Shown piece by piece: positions 13,186 through 28,154 of a stretch of DNA of 64,000 bases. Every line of letters begins with the position of its first letter. Position 1 is the stretch's first letter. Both the position numbers and the translations under genes were made by a program. The notes under the pieces are model-generated. The model was not told where the DNA came from and searched no databases. It saw only the letters and a list, made by a program, of their open reading frames with translations. The stretch is from Protofrankia sp963555925 (GTDB lineage Bacteria; Actinomycetota; Actinomycetes; Frankiales; Frankiaceae): NCBI GenBank assembly GCA_963555925.1, contig CAUVXJ010000052.1:1-64000 (forward strand), read 5' to 3'.

Positions 13186-14607
13186 CTTTCTTTGTTCTTT
13201 CTAATTCATTCACTTCAAGGCAGGTTCTGAACGCCGCGTAACATCATCTTCAACCAACCTCCACCGTCCACTAAAGAATGGCTTATACACTAAATAAAGA
13301 ACTGGAATGCCTACACAGACTTTGAAACGGATTTCTGACTTCTAGTTTAAACGAACCCTATGGCAGTAGTCCATAACTCGCTTTCGGACGGAGCGTCCTT
13401 CAAAGAGCGGATTCAACCGCTGAGTCGAATGATTGACAAGTCTGATCGTACGGTGCCAAATAGTATGCTACCCGGGAGTCTGATATCTCCCAATCTTCTG
13501 CTATTATAGAATCTGCTACCGCATCCGGATGTAGCTTCAATCAATGCCTGCCAAACTTCCACCGTTGAATTGATCTCCTTTGCTCAATCAGATGCCGTAG
13601 CTAGTACCAGTCCTACCTCCGAATCGGTGAGGTATGGGCTGCAGAACCCGTATTTGTTCCTCATTTCCCGCTACTATAAAAAAGTACGCACGTGCGGGTA
13701 TGAAGTTCCTCTTTCGGATCCGCTTTTTGAGGATGGAGGATCGTGGGAAAAACACTACACTTCTCTAGTGCCTACCACGCCCCAACCGATGGACACTGCG
13801 AGGTGGTAAACCGTTCACTTGGAAACCTTTTGAGAAGCTTAGTAGGTGAACATCCAAGACTTTGGGACACGGTCCTACCACAAGCTGAACAATAACTCAA
13901 AGAACCGCTACACCGGAAAGTCCCCTTTTGAGTCCTGTACCCAAAGGAACCTTTAACTCCCGATCAATAAGCAAGGAAGCGAGAGCGAAATTCCTATTAT
14001 TAGTGGACCTCATCAGATATCAGAGAAAAGGTTTTCTTAGGGTATTAAAAATAGATTAAATTAAGCATACAGCTGATATGCGATAACTCATGCCGATATG
14101 TAGGTAACATCGGATCAAGACTACTCATTTCAAATCCAAATCGTTCGGGCATCTCCTTGACCAAAGGAGTACTGAAGAAGCTTGAATTTGCTCTTAAGGT
14201 TAGTGCGAAGAGAGTCAAGGTATTCTCCTATCCTTCTCTAGGGGATTCATTAGAGGACCTATATTTATTCCTGATTGGCCATTGATAGATCAGACTCTCA
14301 CCTCTTTTTGTTGAGATTATCTTATACAGCGAACTTGTTTAGGTCAAAGAAGGCGAGAGGACTCCTGTCCATAAGGCTAGGAAGGCGGGAGCACAAAAGA
14401 GGAGTGATGCCCATACTTTCTTGATCAAGTAAGGAAGACGTCGGCTTTCGCTCGCCTTATCAGGTTCTCTACAAGAGAAGGCCGACTGTATCACACTTCA
14501 GAGTGTGCTGGTGTGTCTGTTACGTGTTTGTACCCGAGTAGCAGCGTACGAAGCTAGAAAAGAAGGCTATCAGGTGCATCTTTATCGGCTAGGATTCGCA
14601 AAATCAA
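13186..14607. other. Spacer with no recognisable gene
   Basis: Only short frames occur (the longest is 79 codons at 13570). No RNA gene, intron domain or family motif is visible. The copia remnant that follows may begin somewhat earlier than its first recognisable codon. Confidence 0.5.
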
Positions 14608-14850
14608 GGGTGGAGGTGTGTGGATCGTACCACCAAGAAAGCGTATATCTCTCGGCACGTTGTATTTGACGATGCCTCGTCATGGTGGTCTACTGAGTGA
14701 GAAAGTGATACTACCAGATACAGAATTCTTAGACAGAACGATGCGAGCGTTGTTCCGGAGGAAATTCCTGTTGCTAGTGACTCAAGACCAGTGAAGTCAC
14801 CGAGATCGAGTTCACGAACTGATAGTTCGCTGAGCCCGTGGAAGACAGGT
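14608..14850 (+). mobile_element. Ty1/copia integrase C-terminal fragment (decayed)
   Basis: Translation from 14608 reads GWRCVDRTTKKAYISRHVVF and continues with FDDASSWWST before a stop at 14698. This matches the conserved copia motif near the integrase C terminus (G-[YW]-R-C-x-D-P-x-T-x-x-x-Y-x-S-R-x-V-x-F-[DN]-E). The frame can be followed past the stop through a Ser/Thr-rich linker to about 14850, as is usual between integrase and reverse transcriptase. There is no reverse transcriptase downstream and no visible LTR. It is an isolated nuclear-derived scrap without function. Confidence 0.75.
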
Positions 14851-15280
14851 GTTCGGGAGACAACGACTAATAAGATTGACGACAGCAGAACACCTTGGCT
14901 TTACGACTTTTCTGTTATTACAAATCCTTCTCTTCTTTCTAGGCCTGGACTAATGCTTCCTTATGTCCGCCATTAGCTTAAGGCTAGTGTAACGGAGGGC
15001 TTCCTCGCAAGAAGCTTTATAGTCAGGGGTGAAACAGCTTGTTTGTCTTTCTTCTTTCTTTACACTCTTTCGACGAAAACACGCCTTTACGGCTTCAAAA
15101 ATCCAGATCAAAGCTGCTTTTTCTTCTTTAGCTCCGCTCCCCCCAACAAGAGGAAAGACTAGTTTGTTGTAAATCGCCGGTTGGTTGGGTTTACCCACCA
15201 AGAAAGACATGGGAGTCTTTGGGCATTGCTGAGGATAAAAGAAGAAAAAAAAAGACACCGGAGCACTCGCTAAGTTACCT
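14851..15280. other. Spacer downstream of rrn5
   Basis: This is the 3' flank of the minus-strand rRNA genes. A 130-codon minus frame (14950-15342) runs through it into rrn5 and is most likely fortuitous. I see no RNA gene here. Confidence 0.5.
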
Positions 15281-15398
15281 CCACCGGGCTTGGACCATGT
15301 CTCCCGAACAATCTCAGTACATATGGCGCAAGACGATTCCACATATCGAGGTCGGAATGGGATCGGGTGTTTTCACGTCTCACCGTAGTGCCCGGTTT
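15281..15398 (-). rRNA. rrn5: 5S ribosomal RNA
   Basis: On the minus strand the 118-nt sequence begins AAACCGGGCACTACGGTGAG and ends in AGCCCGGTGG, with terminal stems pairing CCGGGC to GCCCGG. It matches plant mitochondrial 5S rRNA from memory, including the CGATCCCATTCCGACCTCGA segment and the GTCTTGCGCCATATGTACTG segment. It encodes the large-subunit 5S rRNA. It lies 3' of rrn18 on the same strand, the standard rrn18-rrn5 arrangement of land-plant mitochondria, and is probably transcribed with rrn18. The spacer between the two contains an N gap. Confidence 0.96.
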
Positions 15399-15576
15399 GG
15401 TTTGTCTTGATTTCTGATTGATGAACAAACAACTGGAACTATTGGATTTGCTGACTCGCCCCCGGCTACGTGTCCTTTGGACCCTTCGCCCGCCCGCCGC
15501 CAGTGGAAGCAAGCTAGCCCTCTATGTTGGTTGCCCCTTTCCCCTTTTCATAATAATAAGGTAAGCATTCAAGCCC

Positions 15577-15980
15577 NNNNNNNNNNNNNNNNNNNNNNNN
15601 NNNNNNNNNNNNNNNNNNNNNNNNNNNNNNNNNNNNNNNNNNNNNNNNNNNNNNNNNNNNNNNNNNNNNNNNNNNNNNNNNNNNNNNNNNNNNNNNNNNN
15701 NNNNNNNNNNNNNNNNNNNNNNNNNNNNNNNNNNNNNNNNNNNNNNNNNNNNNNNNNNNNNNNNNNNNNNNNNNNNNNNNNNNNNNNNNNNNNNNNNNNN
15801 NNNNNNNNNNNNNNNNNNNNNNNNNNNNNNNNNNNNNNNNNNNNNNNNNNNNNNNNNNNNNNNNNNNNNNNNNNNNNNNNNNNNNNNNNNNNNNNNNNNN
15901 NNNNNNNNNNNNNNNNNNNNNNNNNNNNNNNNNNNNNNNNNNNNNNNNNNNNNNNNNNNNNNNNNNNNNNNNNNNNNNNN
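15577..15980. other. Assembly gap of 404 N in the rrn18-rrn5 spacer
   Basis: Positions 15577-15980 are all N. Open frames that cross them are artefacts. The true spacer length and content are unknown. The 48 bases just before the gap resemble a segment upstream of rps4 (34625-34672), so a short repeat may have confused assembly. Confidence 0.98.
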
Positions 15981-16029
15981 AGCAAGAAAAGGCCCCTTAC
16001 TCTAGATAGGCTAACGCGCCTCATCGCGA

Positions 16030-17953
<1,924 letters not shown>

Positions 17954-18020
17954 TGGGCCCTGCTGTGGTAGAACCTGGTGAACCGGGCGTACTACTTCCC
18001 AACCTTCTGTGGATCTTTCT

Positions 18021-18029
18021 TCTCTTATG
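18021..18029 (-). promoter_or_regulatory. Probable rrn18 promoter, CATAAGAGA motif
   Basis: The minus strand reads CATAAGAGAAG here, an exact match to the plant mitochondrial nonanucleotide consensus CRTAAGAGA. It is preceded by an A/T-rich box (plus-strand 18030-18050, mostly T then A). It lies about 70 nt upstream of the mature 18S 5' end and in the right orientation. The motif and its position are seen; transcription from it is inferred from the family consensus recognised by phage-type mitochondrial RNA polymerases. Confidence 0.75.
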
Positions 18030-18045
18030 ATTTTTTTTACTTTCT

Positions 18046-21000
18046 TTAAAAAAGTGATGGATATCAAAGAGAATCTCAGTCTAGTCACTGAACTAATTCA
18101 CTCGTGGAGTGCTAGTGGTATAGTAGTAGTGTGGTAGTTGAGACTCCGCCCCTAGCTCTAACGAAGAAAGGTATTAATACCCTTTGATAGAGATAGAAAA
18201 TCCATCAATTGATAATGATTTTCGCAAAAAGCAGGCCCATAGACCTATGGCTCGGCAACCCGAGGCCTCACCCAAACCATGTCCACCCAGATAGGACTCC
18301 CCAAGGCAGCCCCCTCTCTAGAATTCTTGCATTCTTAACAGCCCGAGACAATCCAAGCAAGCCAGCCTTTTTCCTTGTCCGATACAGCAGCTGGATCACC
18401 GCCTTTCCAATCTGCTGATTCAGCCGAATAAGGCTCTTCAAAAGAAGGTACCAACCTGGGTTCCGAGCGGAACTGGGTTTCATTCATAAGGGTGCCCCTT
18501 TCGACCGTAACGTAGACAGGTAAAGAGGCGGTGGTCTTCTTTTACTTTAACCTCATCGGGGGTTTCACTATGCCACTATAATGTTGCTGTTTAAAATCTT
18601 TCTGGATCTGGAAGTAGGAGTACTGCTGTGGCAAAGCTAGCTAACAGTAAGTTAGATAGGCCCGAAGCCCTTTCTTCGTAGTCTAAACCAGACCTTTGTT
18701 TGTACCTTGCGAACCTCTTTAGTTGCTACGAACCGGCGGTTACGCCTCCAGAGTTGACGCTTTATCCAATCCCTTTGATGAGCAAAGAAGAAAACTCTTA
18801 AAAGAATCTCGTGTCGTTGTTTTCTTCCTCCATTTGAGGCAGAAAGAGGCAATGTATCGCAACTTCGGTGACTTTTCGGGCAAGCATGAGGCATTTGCCC
18901 ATATGGTGGTCCGATACAAAACCTCGCGGCATCCTTATTAATGAAGGATCAAACTTCCCTTATGTTATGTCATAACCCGCTGCAGGGAGACTTGCGAGCA
19001 TTGATGCGAAACGTTAGACTGAGGAGGTACATTGGCCAGGTCATCAATCTGGTCAACGAAGGCAGATCGGTGCCATGCCGGGTTGGAAGGTTGGGTCTAG
19101 CGCGCGGTCTTTCCAGACAAAGGTAATCGTTGTGCATGCGGGCTATCGTGCATCGATCCAGCCCGGGATTTGGCCAAAGAATGCTCGGTCGAGTTTGGTA
19201 TTTGGTTGTCCAGAAACGGCAGTCTTAAGCTTAGTAAGGTCGTTGAGAACCTTCCTTTAACTTAGTCCCCGCTGTAAGGAGAACAGTCGAGCATGGATTC
19301 GTAACGTGAATTCAACGGATGAAAAAGGGGTCGTGATCCAAATCCCGCTATTCTTAAATAAAGGCTTTAGCGAATAGATAGATGCCGAACTTCTCCCCCA
19401 TGTCTATCATATAAAAAGCACAGGGCGGCTTTCCTCAGGGTTGTCAGGGGACCGGCTCGTTCAGTCGAAGTGGCCGGGCGCACACATTCGGTATTCAAGC
19501 TTCGGTGTTCCAGCCCCTCAGTTGACCCGCTTTCTTCGGTTGATTCAGCCCAGTCGATCCAACAGCCGCGCAGCAGCAGCGGGTAGTCGTTCCACCACCA
19601 GCTTCTGCGGCAGAGTCAGAACTCATCGCTTAGTCAGCTCCCCCACCACTAGCTGCACCGGTTACATTTTCTCCAGTCGAACTAGAAGCAGCACTTTTAT
19701 AGCAAAATACAAAGATGGGGTTGTGCTTCACAGTTTTTTCCAAAAAGAGCACGGTGGAACGAGCAGCATCAGTAGCGCCCGGTTTTCCACTTGATGTAAA
19801 GCCCCAACCGTGGGGATAGTGAATTGGGTAAGAACATTCGAGATTAGCTAAAGGCGAAAGGCCTCGCCTATATCTGCGGGAGCTACGCATGCATCCTCAC
19901 TCATCCTCCTTAGCGGCGGACAGAAGGCGTTCCACTCTCAACCTTGACAGAAAGGGTCTTTGTCTCGCCATGAATTGATCTTCCGTCTTGAGCACACCTT
20001 CGCACGACCAATCCCTGAACCAGCAATAGTCAATAAGCTGACTCCTCCGAATCATCCGGCTCCTCAGAACTACTTCATACGGGAGGAGGCCACTCCTAGA
20101 TTAATACGGCGGAACCCCCCCGGCCTCTGGAGGCACCTTTTTAAAATCGTCGTTATATAGATATAGAGTACGTATATGATAGCAGTTTCCTTTCTCTTGA
20201 ATCCGTACCGGCAGGTTATTACAACCATAGAAGCTCAGCTCAAAACTGCCCTGCTTACCAATCGTTTTCAAATCAAGACATACGCGCCCGATCTGCTGCT
20301 TTAAACATGCCAAGTGCGCCCGACCCAGGTCCCGGCTTCTTTGATAGTTACGCCGTATTATACGGATCGAGCAAAGGCGCTCAGGTGCGCAACAAGTCTG
20401 ATATTTCCTCCGTTGTGAAGAGGAAGGATTTAAGCTTTCCTTCTATAGCCGGCCTCGCCTATGAAAAACGTGTGCCTTATATATAGAGTAGGGCTAGGCC
20501 AAAAATACCTTGCCAAACCATAGCATAGACAAGGGTTTCGCCAAAGGCGACATTACCCCGCATCCATATGAAAGGAAAGACCGGACTCCATTAACGGAAG
20601 CGGAGCGTTCCGCTGACGTATTCAGTCAGAAGCTCGGAACATTCGACCATATTTCATTTTGAAGTTGGTCTTTCCGATCAGGACGAAAGACGAAAGCCAG
20701 TGGATCAAGCAGATCCTCCGCGGTGATAGATAAATCGACGCTAGCTAGCATAAACCATTGTATCTATTCTATTACAGCAGTCATCCAATGAATTAATAAA
20801 GAAAGACTGCTCAAGATACATGACCGTGTCGTCATCATACTGTTGACTGAGATCTTCAGCCATGCGCTGCATAAAGTCCCAGTAAGAACGAAACGAATCC
20901 TTTTACATTTGCCTAACCATTCCCATTGGATAGAGAGATACCTGGAATCTCTCTGGGAATCCCAGCCAAAACAGGGTTGGCATAGGTATAATACCACCCG

Positions 21001-23931
21001 GCGAATAAGCCACAATAATCTGACGGAACCAATGTCGATTTTAGGGTGAATGTGCTCAGAAGAAGAATAAACTAGATGAAAACTTCCGACTTTGCGGTGG
21101 AAGTGGCACTAGCCTCTATTATTCAATTAAAATAGAATCTATTGAATCTATTTTCTTCTTTGAATCTACTCCTGGAATCAATAGGAAGTCAGCACGCGGG
21201 CGACGCTCTTTGATTGAAGGCTTTTCTCTGTTTTAGTTTGAGCCTCAACGTTACAACTAATAACTAGAAGAGGAATCCGGTTCAGATTTAACTTCAACTC
21301 CAACTGAAAGGCGATTTGCAGACATCGACTGTAGAGGGAATTTGAGCTGGAAATCATATAAGCGTTGATCCGGATTTTCCGTTTCCGGCTCTTGAAAACT
21401 GAACTTCTTATTGTGATGATGTTTTTGTCTTTGTTCGCTTACCTCCTAAAAAGGAGAGGTGAGAGGCCGATTTACACCTGCTGTTGACCTCAGACTTTCA
21501 AGTCCTACTAGGGCTGCTCTCGTGGTGCCTGAAGGTCTACGACTCGTATTCCATCCTAATATGATTGGTGGTTCAAGAAGATGCTCGGATCCCGGCCCTC
21601 TTTCGTTGGCAGGCTCCCATTGGATCTACTCCTCTTTCTGTGCTGCCTGCTGTGAAGCATCCCGTTTTGCTCGCTGTTGTGCCCTGCCCATAAGAATGGA
21701 CTTCGCTCTGCCTCCTTCTCCTCGAAAGGTGTAATATTCATCAAAGGATGTACGATTCCTAAAGGCGCACCGAAACAACGGTTGATACAGGCATTCGGGC
21801 AGGTGATGGGTGCAACTAGTCCATATACGATTCAATATGTCTCACTAGCGAGATCCACCAAAAAGACGGGGGGGAAATAGGAGAGAAAGAAGGCGAGAAG
21901 GAAGCCTTCTCATTGGCTCGGTCCCTCAAATAGAAAGGGTTCATAGACCCCTCGCCGGAAACTACTTCAAAGCAAGCCCTCAATGTCAAAATGACAAAAC
22001 AGTAAAGGGCCGTAACGCACGATCATGACAAAGGGTCACTGACTAGCATGCGATATCAATCAATACGAGACGAGGGGCCAAAAAAAAGAAGCTATCTATG
22101 ATGGAAGGAAGAAGTTTATTTTGATGAACATGGGTTCCAGAGTTCATCGAGGAGCAAAGTAAATAACTGAAAGAGGCGAGTCAGAGAGGTAGCTTTCCTG
22201 CCACACATACAGGTCTTCCTTGGGCTGACCATTAATTAGGTGTGTCCGTTTGGACAGGAAGAAGTTTACCTTGACTATATGATAATCTGAATTAATCTCA
22301 AGTGTGACAGCAACTACTATCGAACCTCGAAGGGAGACATCGTAGACAAGAAGGAAAAGGATTCTATATAGCTATCGCCCCTCCGCTCCAATAGGAAGTG
22401 ATGATTGAACCAAGAGGAGATTCTCGTGATTGCTTATATTACGACTTTTAGTGTTTTAGTGTTGACCGGGGAGAAAGAAATTCATTCAAAAATGCCCTAC
22501 GTTTGATCCCAGCATTGGTCCTCCAATCGATAGATGCCATGGTTCGTAGGTACCAACAAGTGTACCAAATCCTGACCAATTAGAAAGAACCTTCCTGATT
22601 ATATCTACTATACGATCTCTGACAGGTATTTTGTAGTTCAATTCAATAAAAGGTATCGAGAAGAAATAAACGACTCACCATAGATAGCAAATCCGTCTTT
22701 AGTCTATAGATAATCCATCTTTCATCCTTTTCAGCTGCCTTCGTCAAGCAAGAAATCATACTGACTTAGACATCCATCCGGACTTAGTATACTATACTAA
22801 AGAGGGTGAGATGCCTTTCTTGGCGCCAGCGAGGTGACTACTTACTTAGAGAAAAGCAGAGGTCTCAACGTACGCCGATAAAATTTAAATTGATTAAGAC
22901 TGACATCTAGGAGTTCTTCTCCACACTTTATTCAAGAAATTGACAAAATGGGGGTGGTACCCTATGCACCTAGAGTGATGCTACTCTTTGACTTCAAAGT
23001 CAAGCAGAAAGGACAAATGCCCAAATAAAAGAGGTACGCTAGCTAGAACCCGGAAAAGATATGAGCTTTTTTCTATGATTAGGTCAACAAGCCTTCATCC
23101 TTCTGGATCCTATGCCAAAACGGGTACGCTTTTAGTTTGAGAATTGTTGGCAAAGCAACTGCCAGTTCTTTTCTTCTACGCACTTTACTAATAAAAAGAC
23201 TTTGAATAATGGGGGGTATTCTATCCATTCGAAAATACACAAAGAAAGGTGCTCTCTCAGACTTCAGCAAGGATGTCACATACTTGACTCTACCTCTGGC
23301 CAGCCAGTTCACACTTCCTGAAGGCTAGGGAGTATGAATAAAGACCTTTCTCTCTAGTTCAATCATATTAGATTAGCCTACGCCCAAGAAAAGTTAGTGA
23401 CAGAGATTAGGACCCACAAATCGATTGGTAAAGACTTCTTCGATCGGGACTGAGAAGAGAAAAAGGCTTGTTTTGCAAGAACTTCGATAAAAGAGATGAG
23501 AAGTCAAGTTCGTCTTATCTTCTTCTGAGAAGGAGCTCTCCCCTCACTGAGACTCTCTTGTTCTTTTTATGGAAGAGAATATGGAACCGCTAGAGATGGA
23601 TTCTTCTTTCTTGAGAATTGAATTCAGAGGCTCGGTCCCAACTATGGGGGATAAACTAACGCTCCTTTTCTGCTCTCATTTCTGAAAGTTCTACTAGGGG
23701 AAGGAAGCTTTGGAGCTAAGTTTCCTAAATATGAAAGATGAGTCTAAGCTCCATAAAAAGATTAGACCCATGGTTCCTGGAGAATACCCATAATCGGGCA
23801 AGACACCCACCCCTTGCCAGGTTCCCGCCGACTCCTTAGAAGAAAATCATATGTATAACGCAAAAAATTCCAAGATCGGGTTCTGCCACCAACTCGGATT
23901 CATTATAAGTATATGAGCAAACAGCCTTCAC
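18046..23931. other. Spacer with no recognisable gene
   Basis: About 6 kb with scattered frames of 60-117 codons (the longest at 19441-19794 plus) and no family motifs that I recognise. No tRNA, intron domain or plastid gene fragment was found. Base composition is mixed and the region is of unknown, possibly nuclear, origin. Confidence 0.5.
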
Positions 23932-23972
23932 GAAATCGGGCTTGAAGCTCTCGCCTTACCAACGAGCCGACA
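23932..23972 (+). repeat. 41-bp copy of ccmFc exon 1 sequence
   Basis: The 41 bases at 23932-23972 are identical to 46688-46728 inside ccmFc exon 1; both begin GAAATCGGGCTTGAAGCTCT. Such short identical repeats are typical products or substrates of mitochondrial recombination. It has no coding context here. Confidence 0.9.
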
Positions 23973-26900
23973 CCGGATCCATCAAACAAAGGATCTTCAA
24001 AGAGATCCGACAGAGCTTGAACTGGCACCCGCCCGTTCCATTCACATCGGTGCAAAATATTAAAGACAAGACACTTGCTCCACATCGATCGGCTGACAGT
24101 GCAAAGGCATTATAGCAGCCCTCGATAAAGGAAGAAGCCCGAGCTAAGCTTTAAACTAAAACTGCGGAGGCTGTTTTGTCAACGTCGATGACAACCCGAT
24201 AGCCTTTTAGAGGTAGAGGGAACTTTCGGTGGGCAATCAATCTCGAAATTGATCTTGAAATGCCATTTAAAGCACTAATAAGTGGAAAGAACTCATTAAG
24301 GGAGAAGGGCTCTCAAATACCATACCTAATACAAGCAGTTTGTATATTGTGAAGGAGAAATCACAAGGAAAGTTGGTGAATCTTCTGTTTCAGGTCGCTG
24401 ATCGGCTTCTTCCCCTCCTACGCTATGGATAGAGCTGGGGTAGGCAAAAGCCCAACCCATAAAGACCGGTGCCGGCTCGTCTGCGCATACTATTGATTTA
24501 CAGATTCAACCTATTGACAAATGAAAGAAGGAACTGTGCCGTCCGCGCTTACTCTACTAGAAGCCGCCTCCTCTTCTAGCTCTTCGTTCTTACTATTACC
24601 CGGGAACGGACTGGCCAAGACTTCAGCTTAAAAGCTTTCAACCTGAGCTATTTAGGGGAAAAAGAAAGAAAAAACCCCTCCCGGCTTCCTTCCTCGCCTA
24701 CTCTTTGCCGCTGGGCGTAACGTATAAGTTTGGCTTCAATTATAATATCTGAGGCTTAGTGGGGCAAATCAAACATTTTTTTAAGGGTTGCCGAGCCAAT
24801 AATTACATCAGTTTTTGGAAAAAAGACTGAGAACATCTACTCAGGTGAATCCAGTGAAGACTTGAAGATCTAATCCGAAAGAGCATCTTTCAAGCTCAGA
24901 AATAGATGTTCAGACTCCTATAAGGTATAGGAGAAGGGGGCACCTAAGCCTAAGTACCCATTTTATTTAAGATTTTTTTTAAAGTAACTTGACCGAGGGA
25001 ATTTGTGATCCCTAGCTTTCCACTAACACTAAGGAAACTTACCTGAAAACATATATTGCGGGAAAGGCACTCCAGCGGCAGCAGATGGTTCTGCTTCAGC
25101 ATTAACTGATCTGCCAACATTGATGACACCCCAAGGGAGGGAACTCTGACAGGAAATCCCCTAGTCATTTATCTGGATTCGCCTGCCCAACTCTACAAAT
25201 TTGAAGAGTCAGACTGGTTTAACGAATCAGGGGAAGAGGAAGCCTTTCTTCATAATAATAATATAAAGACTAATGTCCAAAATCCCGTTAACAGGTTAAG
25301 GTCAATAGTCTTTACTCGGAGTAATCACTATGAGAAAGAAATAGCTATCTTTCTTGTATTTCAAAGTAGCAATCGTCCTATCAATAGGAGTAGTGGGGAT
25401 TTCTTTCATTTGACCATTATAGGAGGCTTCGGCAGCCGAGGAAGACAATAAGCTCTTCGCTTGGGGTTAGCAATCAATAAAGTTTTTCAATCAAACACGA
25501 TGAAACAATCAATTAGGACTGCGCCCTGCTGCAAGAATGGAAAGGGCTTTTCCTGGTCTAGATCTAAAAGAGTCAGACGACGACTAATAAGAAGCCGCTA
25601 GAAGAGGAGTAATACGCTTCATTCCCCTAAGGGCCTTCCTCGTTCTCTGTTCTAGATAGAATAGGAATCCCAGAGCCTGGCGAAGATTAATAAGAGGAAT
25701 TTTAGTAGTATATAGTGTTATGGAAGAATGTTTAAGAGCGAAGGCTTGAAGGTTTGCCCCCATATCCGCAATAGATTTTTGAATCTTTTCAATAAGGGAA
25801 GACTGCGTTCTTGCTAATGGTTGAAAAGGGCTTTCCTCCCTCACTCTGTCATCCAATACATATTAGGGCACCTGCCCTTCTTTTTTTCCTCCAAGAGCGC
25901 TTCCTCTTGCAGTAGATATTCAATCACTAGCAGCTTAACGTTCTTCTTTCAAACAGTCTATTCCGAGAGTCCCACGGCCCTCTCTATTTCGGTAGCAGCT
26001 CCTTCTTCTAAGATAGGTAGAAAATCCGATAATACAAGGAACTACGCGTTCTATGATTATATAAGCAAGAAAGAAAGAGAAAAAGCTATTAAAGATGCAT
26101 TTTGGTTCAATCCTCCCTTTTTTCTCTTTCTTTTATCGTCTTGACAAAAAACTGGAATAGTATTAGCCTAAGTAATAGCATAAATTCGAAAAAAGTGCCC
26201 TCTATCGTGACTGATTCACCTAACGTCATAGCTAATATCACAGTTCCTATTATAGCAGCCAATGCTACTGTTCGAGTGCTTTTCTTAAGCTGCAACGGAT
26301 CAATTAAATTTAATGCTTCAGGTTTGTTAAATGTGTCTATTTAGTCGTGTATTCCGGAATGGACACATTTTCATTCTATCTCATCGGGTACTCAACAGCT
26401 TCCTAAAGTACACTTACTTGTCCCTCAGTCGAAACACTAACGCACTCCTCTATCTATGAATGAAGCCCTGGCTCTACTATCTATCTCTATTAGTTGGATC
26501 GTATCGGGGATAGTTACAGAACTAAACCGACTTTCTCATCGGATCGGAGGAGTGGAACTTCTTTCCCATCTCCATCAGTTCAAGAGAAAGCTGAAAGTAA
26601 AAAGCAGCGACTGGAAGGAGCGTGTAGCGAGTGTTTATTATCCCACGTAACACACATCTATTGTAACGAGGCCTCTAGCGCCCTATTCTATTAGTAAGGA
26701 GTTTACGGACACTACTAACTCTACTTACTACTACAGGAGGTGTTTAGAGACTTTCGGTTCCTCTCAAGAGGAGATTCAGATCCAACTCGCAAGTAAGCTC
26801 CTTTTGTTCGGGTTCCACTCCTAAGCTCGAAGGAAGAACTAAAAGCATCTAGTCTCTACCTTCCGATTGAACTACTAGCTCAGGGAGCTCAACTAAACTC

Positions 26901-28013
26901 AAAGGAAGAAGAGCGCCTCTGGTCTTCCCTTTCGAACTAGTTCCGCGGAAGTGTAATAAGATATGCTCAAGACAGCCAATTCCTATTCTAGCTAGTTGAC
27001 GATTCTCCTTTAGCGCCACGCCAGGGGGATTTAATTCCTCTTTATCAAGCGGGCCGTTGCGTGTTAGCTATGGAGGAGTTATCTTGCTTTTTTAGACTTT
27101 TAAGACAGTCCTCTTTCTGGGATAAGAAAAACTTTATGCTTGCTGGGATGAGCACCCTATTTATTTTATTAGTATTAGAGAGCAGTTTCGCCTTAGTCAC
27201 CTAAGCCCTTAAACCAAACAAGCTTTGGATGAGACTTAAACTACACTTCTAGAGATCAAGTCCATATGTTGTTCTCATCTCTATCTGTTTTCAGGAGAGG
27301 AAGCTACTACTACAGCCAGCCAGTCCCCATCTCCATATACATATAGTGTCAATCTCGTAATGAACAGAGGGGAAGCTTTATAGCTTGCTCGACTCTGAAT
27401 AGAAGTGGAAGCTCACTCCCTCTCCCACTTGGTCGAGCCAGACTCTGCCTCCCTCTCTTCACAGGCATATAATCATCAAGTGCTTGCGGCTTCACATTCT
27501 ATTTTATTGATAGCCCACCCCGTCTTCTGTCTTCGTTATCCGGATAGATGCTTTCTCGCTCGCTTATATAACAATATCTAGTAGCGCAGGTGAGTCAGTC
27601 CCATATTCAATCTCATGAAATGCGGCTATCTATCCATGAAAGAAGAGTGAGTTTGCGATCCCTCAATAGTAGAGCTAGTTCCGTTCTCTTCGATATTAGT
27701 ATTAGTTTCATCTAGAAAGAATACCCCTTTTGGTTCCGTTCCCTTCTTTTTTAATCGACATTTGGTTGGCGCGCATGGTACTATTTGTATCAAAGAGAAA
27801 TGGAGTACTTGATATTCACGTCAAGTGCTCTATCCTACGCCTCTCTGTCAAGGTAGCTAGTCTGATGAGACCTACGGTTGATTGAAGTAAAGCCAACGCC
27901 CACAAAGCGAAGTGAATCGGTGCTTCGGCGCGGGTCACAAGCTGGCCCACGTTCGGTAGGTTACTTTTATTGATCGCCTGCTCTCGCTCTCGGTCACCGG
28001 TTCTCGAACGATG
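23973..28013. other. Spacer with no recognisable gene
   Basis: Frames up to 131 codons occur (27816-28211 minus overlaps the start of the gypsy remnant), but I recognise none. No RNA gene motif was found. Confidence 0.5.
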
Positions 28014-28035
28014 TGAAATTACATATGTAATTTCA
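28014..28035. repeat. Perfect 22-bp palindrome
   Basis: The sequence TGAAATTACAT followed by its exact reverse complement ATGTAATTTCA can form a cruciform or hairpin without a loop. It lies about 120 bp before the first recognisable codons of the gypsy remnant. No function is assigned. Confidence 0.85.
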
Positions 28036-28154
28036 AGAAAGCAAAGGTAACCTTCGTAAATAAGCCTTGCGGGTATCCTTACTTGAGGTGCTCTCTCTAG
28101 TTTTATTGAGATTGAGGAGTTATTTCGGAAGAGCATAGCCAATCTCTGGAGCAA

